Below are positions 61,433 through 64,000 of a stretch of 64,000 bases of DNA, in pieces. Each line of letters begins with the position of its first letter. Positions within the stretch are counted from its first letter, which is position 1. The stretch lies in assembly GCF_900110865.1 (NCBI RefSeq), contig NZ_FOFD01000006.1:62001-126000 (forward strand), written 5' to 3'. The position numbers and the translations under genes are program-made. Origin of the DNA: Natrinema salaciae. Its GTDB lineage: Archaea > Halobacteriota > Halobacteria > Halobacteriales > Natrialbaceae. The notes beneath the pieces were generated by a model. The model did not search any database, was not told where the DNA came from, and saw only the letters and a program-made list of their open reading frames with translations.

Positions 61433-63084
61433 TCACGATTCCGACGAGGTGACCCACTCTCGAGTCGCCCCGTCGACGACGACCGTCGTTCCGACGTCGT
61501 CGAAGGAGACTCCGCCGTAGGCGACGCTACTGTCGGACCCCACGTAGAGGCCGACGGTGCCACAGTTCGACGCGCGAGCGGTCGTGAGCGTCGCGTCCAC
61601 GTGTTCTCGAAAGCGAAACCCCTGGTGGTTGGCCCCTTTCGCCGTTACGGTGCTCAGTTGCAGGTCGACCATGTCGTCGAAGATGATCGCGTTCGTGAAC
61701 TCGCCGTCGACGATGACGTTCGAGAGCACCGCCCCGTCGAACCCGCTCGCGTACAGCCCCGAGCCGGCGGCCAGTCCGTCGTCATCGGTCCTGATCGTGA
61801 CGTCGCTGATCGTCAACTCGCGTCGCCCGCTCTCGGCGTGGCCGGTCGTGATCCCCCTGGCGTTTTCGATGCACGAAACGCCGTCGATACGCAGATCGGC
61901 GACCGGTTCGTCGGGGTCGGTCCTGATGGCGGTGTACTGGCATCCGGTGATGTAGCCGTCTTCGATGGTGATCGACTCGGTTCTTCCCCGATGGAGGTGG
62001 ACGCCGTACTCGGGGCCGTTGGTCGGATCGATCTCGAAGTTCGAGAGGGTACAGTTTCTGGTCGGCGTCCCGTCGTCCGCGACGAGGCTATCGCCCCGAC
62101 CGTCCCACACGCTGTTCCAGGCCGTTCCCGGGCGCTGCACGTCGAACTGCACCGGTGCGTCCGACTCGCCCTCCCCGCCGCGGGTCGCCCAGTAGCCGTT
62201 CACCACGACGTTTTTGGACGAGACGACGTCGATGTGGTGATAGTGCACCCGATCGCCGTAGATATTTTCCAGCCGAACGTTTTCCGCGTGTGCGGGCATG
62301 ATCCCGGTCGCGTCCGGCGCATCGATGCGGACGTTGCGAACGCCCCAGTTCGATGCGCCGGCGTAGCCCGTCGCGTCGTACCCCCTGTTCGAGAGGAGCG
62401 CCCGCCCTTCCTCACCGTCGGGGCGCGGCCCGTCGAAGACGGTCGCGCGCCCCGCGCCCAGCAGCATCGTGTCGTCGCCCACCAGCGGCGTCCGCTCGAG
62501 GAGGTATCGGCCGGGAGGGAAGTACACGATCCCGCCGCCGGCCCCGTCGACCGTCTCGAGGAGTTCGTGGACGGCCTGGCCGACTTCGGTTTCCCCGTCG
62601 CCCTCGATTCCGTGGGCCTCGACGTTCCACACGGGGGTTTCCTCGGTCCGCGCGTGGACGAGCCGCGCCGCCTCGAAGTGACTCGTTCCCGGCACCGGGT
62701 GGTCGGCGCACCCCAGACCGCTGAAGTGCTTCCAATCGCCGCTCGCAGCGTCCCAGCGCCAGGTGAGCCCCTGATCGGTCGCGTGGTACAGTTCGTCGTC
62801 GTACTCGCCCTCTGCGGGCCGGTCGGCGATCGGTCCGTGCACGATCGCGCGTTCGTCGACCGCCTCGACCGTGTCGGTGTGGTCCCAGTCGTCGCCCCGC
62901 TCGTACGTCCCCAGTCCGAGTCGCGGTGTTCGATCGACCACGATCACTCCGCCCCGTATTCGCGTCCGTACGCCGTCCCGTATCCGGACCGGGTGGTCGT
63001 GCGATCCGAACAGCCGGCGAGCGTAATGCAACCGCCCGACACTGTCGCGAGGAGGTCGCGCCGCCGCAGTTCTGAACTGCTCAT
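61433..63084 (-). pseudogene. Secreted beta-helix lipoprotein, apparently frameshifted after the signal peptide
   Basis: The body (61433 to about 62950) is a right-handed beta-helix: YFPPGRYLLERTPLVGDDTM, then repeated blocks such as SNWGVRNVRIDAPDATG and RRELTISDVTIRTDDDG. In a different frame, ATG 63084 gives a Tat-type lipoprotein signal, SSSELRRRDLLATVSGGCIT then LAGCSD, that runs to a TGA at about 62946. One base inserted, or two deleted, near 62945-62950 would join REYGAE to IVVDRTPRLGLG. Either the gene is frameshifted (or a sequencing error exists), or the body is translated from TTG 63031 without a signal, which is less likely. Confidence 0.7.
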
Positions 63085-63155
63085 ATCACCGGACTGCCCC
63101 GATACCGTATAAAAATACGTATGCGACGAGCGCGAGCGGCCGCCGCGGGCACCGA

Positions 63156-63611
63156 TCAGGCCTCATCCCAGGGCTTCGTCTCGAGGCCGACGAACTCGAA
63201 CACGTCGTCGAACTCGTCGGGGAGTTGCGCTTCGGCGTGGGCCAGCTCGCCGCCGGGGACCCGTTCGCTGACGAGTTCGACGACCGCCTTGATCCGATAG
63301 ACCGCCTCGGCCCGGTCGACGGTCGACGGTCGCCCGTACGACGCGTCGAGGTCGAGGTCGTCGTAGTTCAGTCGCTCGAGCACGCGGTCGACGAACGCGT
63401 CGTAGTCGTAGGTCGCCCCGTGATCGGCGGCCAGCAGGTACCGGTCGATCTCCATCGGCAGCGGACTCGCCATGTCCGTCGCACCGCCCTCGTCGACGCG
63501 TTCGCCGAGCGTCTCGAGGACCGCACGCGTCGTTCTGACGGCCTCGGCCTGCGTCCCGGCCTCGATTCGGTGCTGTACCTCGCCGACGAAGTCCGTGTAA
63601 CTCGTGCTCAT
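63156..63611 (-). CDS. DUF2267-domain protein
   Basis: 151 aa from ATG 63611. YTDFVGEVQHRIEAGTQAEA, VLETLGERVDEGGATDMASP and LPMEIDRYLL follow the DUF2267 pattern, duplicated in the second half (YDAFVDRVLERLNYDD, AVVELVSERVPGGELAHAEA QLP). Soluble; function unknown. Confidence 0.8.
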   Translation of the reverse strand: MSTSYTDFVGEVQHRIEAGTQAEAVRTTRAVLETLGERVDEGGATDMASPLPMEIDRYLLAADHGATYDYDAFVDRVLERLNYDDLDLDASYGRPSTVDRAEAVYRIKAVVELVSERVPGGELAHAEAQLPDEFDDVFEFVGLETKPWDEA

Positions 63612-63714
63612 TGTCGGTCTCCCCGCGTGCTCGAGATTGTCGGCGGTCGGCTGGAAAAACACCGGCCGCGGATTCGCAAGCCGAGCCGGGCGCGACGGTG
63701 GCTCTTCCCGACCG

Positions 63715-64000
63715 CTACGCGCGCTCGGGTGCCAGCGCCTCGATCGTCGTCTCGGTCACCTCGTTCGAGGCCGGTTCCGGGACGACGACGATCGGGTGGT
63801 CGATCCCCGTCTCGGCGACGAGCGATCGGAGTCGCTCCCGGGCTTCCTCGGGCGTTCCGGCGACGCCGAGATCGGCGAGCATCTCGTCGGTCACCGCGCT
63901 CGCGGCGTCCCGTTTCTCGCCGCTGCGCCACGCGTCGGCGATCCGGTCCGCTTCGTCGGGGTAGCTCGTCGCGACGGCGCGGCGGTACCCCTCACCGCTC
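63715..64000 (-). CDS. F420-dependent LLM-class oxidoreductase, 3' end only
   Basis: The frame is open to the right edge; only the C-terminal 94 residues are visible. YRRAVATSYPDEADRIADAW, VTDEMLADLGVAGTPEEARE and GIDHPIVVVPEPAS are typical of luciferase-like/Mer-type enzymes that use coenzyme F420. The start lies outside. Confidence 0.7.
   Translation of the reverse strand, partial: SGEGYRRAVATSYPDEADRIADAWRSGEKRDAASAVTDEMLADLGVAGTPEEARERLRSLVAETGIDHPIVVVPEPASNEVTETTIEALAPERA

Noticed and set aside
63611-63964. Plus-strand frame at the right edge
   Set aside because: It is antisense to the F420-dependent oxidoreductase C-terminus, which shows recognisable family sequence on the minus strand.

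Overview
The window comes from a haloarchaeon. Proteins are strongly acidic, GC content is high, and many starts are leaderless ATG/GTG codons 24-30 bases after an archaeal TATA element. Diagnostic haloarchaeal genes include an Rpa3/Rpap3 single-strand-DNA-binding pair, a ba3-type terminal oxidase operon, a short TRAM protein, an RdfA-family protein, and TnpB and IS6-type relics. The genus cannot be fixed from the sequence; an extreme halophile of the Natrialba/Haloterrigena kind is only a guess.

A tRNA-His gene (37896-37968, minus strand) divides the window. To its left lie about 37.9 kb of accessory DNA, ending in a tyrosine recombinase (36614-37732) that abuts the tRNA 3' end. This is the usual form of an integrative element. 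The other attachment end was not seen and probably lies left of base 1. To the right (38 kb to the end) is conserved chromosomal backbone.

Accessory part, left to right. (1) 1-7931: a plus-strand defence-like operon of a truncated OLD/TOPRIM ATPase-nuclease, a PglZ protein, an AT-rich membrane-anchored protein, a 22-codon coupled mini-ORF and a large SNF2-type helicase. It resembles the PglZ/helicase half of a BREX system, but no BrxC or PglX is visible. (2) 7950-11439: a small protein with a paralogue at 19.6 kb, an unknown protein, a beta-class DNA methyltransferase and another unknown protein. (3) 11.5-19.5 kb: a plasmid- or virus-like module of small DNA-binding and zinc-ribbon proteins, an RdfA-family protein, a PD-(D/E)XK-like protein and a winged-helix/coiled-coil protein flanked by inverted arrays of origin-recognition-box-like repeats, which is a probable replication origin. 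(4) 19.6-25.7 kb: the second paralogue followed by an AddB/AddA-like nuclease-helicase pair. (5) 25.9-30.8 kb: a coiled-coil protein, a merA remnant, an unknown protein and a DUF262/HNH (GmrSD-type) restriction protein. (6) 30.3-36.6 kb: a winged-helix regulator, an AAA ATPase / small acidic protein / metallophosphoesterase operon, a ribbon-helix-helix protein, AT-rich membrane cargo and a three-gene set next to the integrase.

Backbone part: a conserved Cys-rich protein, an RHH protein, rpa3-rpap3, a DapA-family aldolase, a sugar nucleotidyltransferase, the cba oxidase operon with a CcoI-like copper ATPase and a UreH/SafE-like membrane protein, a CDGSH Fe-S protein, a degraded TnpB/IS6 scar, an FAD oxidoreductase, Hsp20, a radical SAM protein, a TRAM protein, a YkgJ-type protein, an MBL hydrolase, a MarR-type regulator, a SAM methyltransferase, a family 2 glycosyltransferase, an enoyl-CoA hydratase, a frameshifted beta-helix lipoprotein, a DUF2267 protein and the 3' end of an F420-dependent oxidoreductase.

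The most notable signals are the origin-like repeat arrays around 18-19 kb, the duplicated protein family beside both helicase/nuclease operons, the odd PglZ operon with its bridging mini-ORF, and the AAA-phosphoesterase operon. All functional statements rest on motif recognition by eye; no database search was run.
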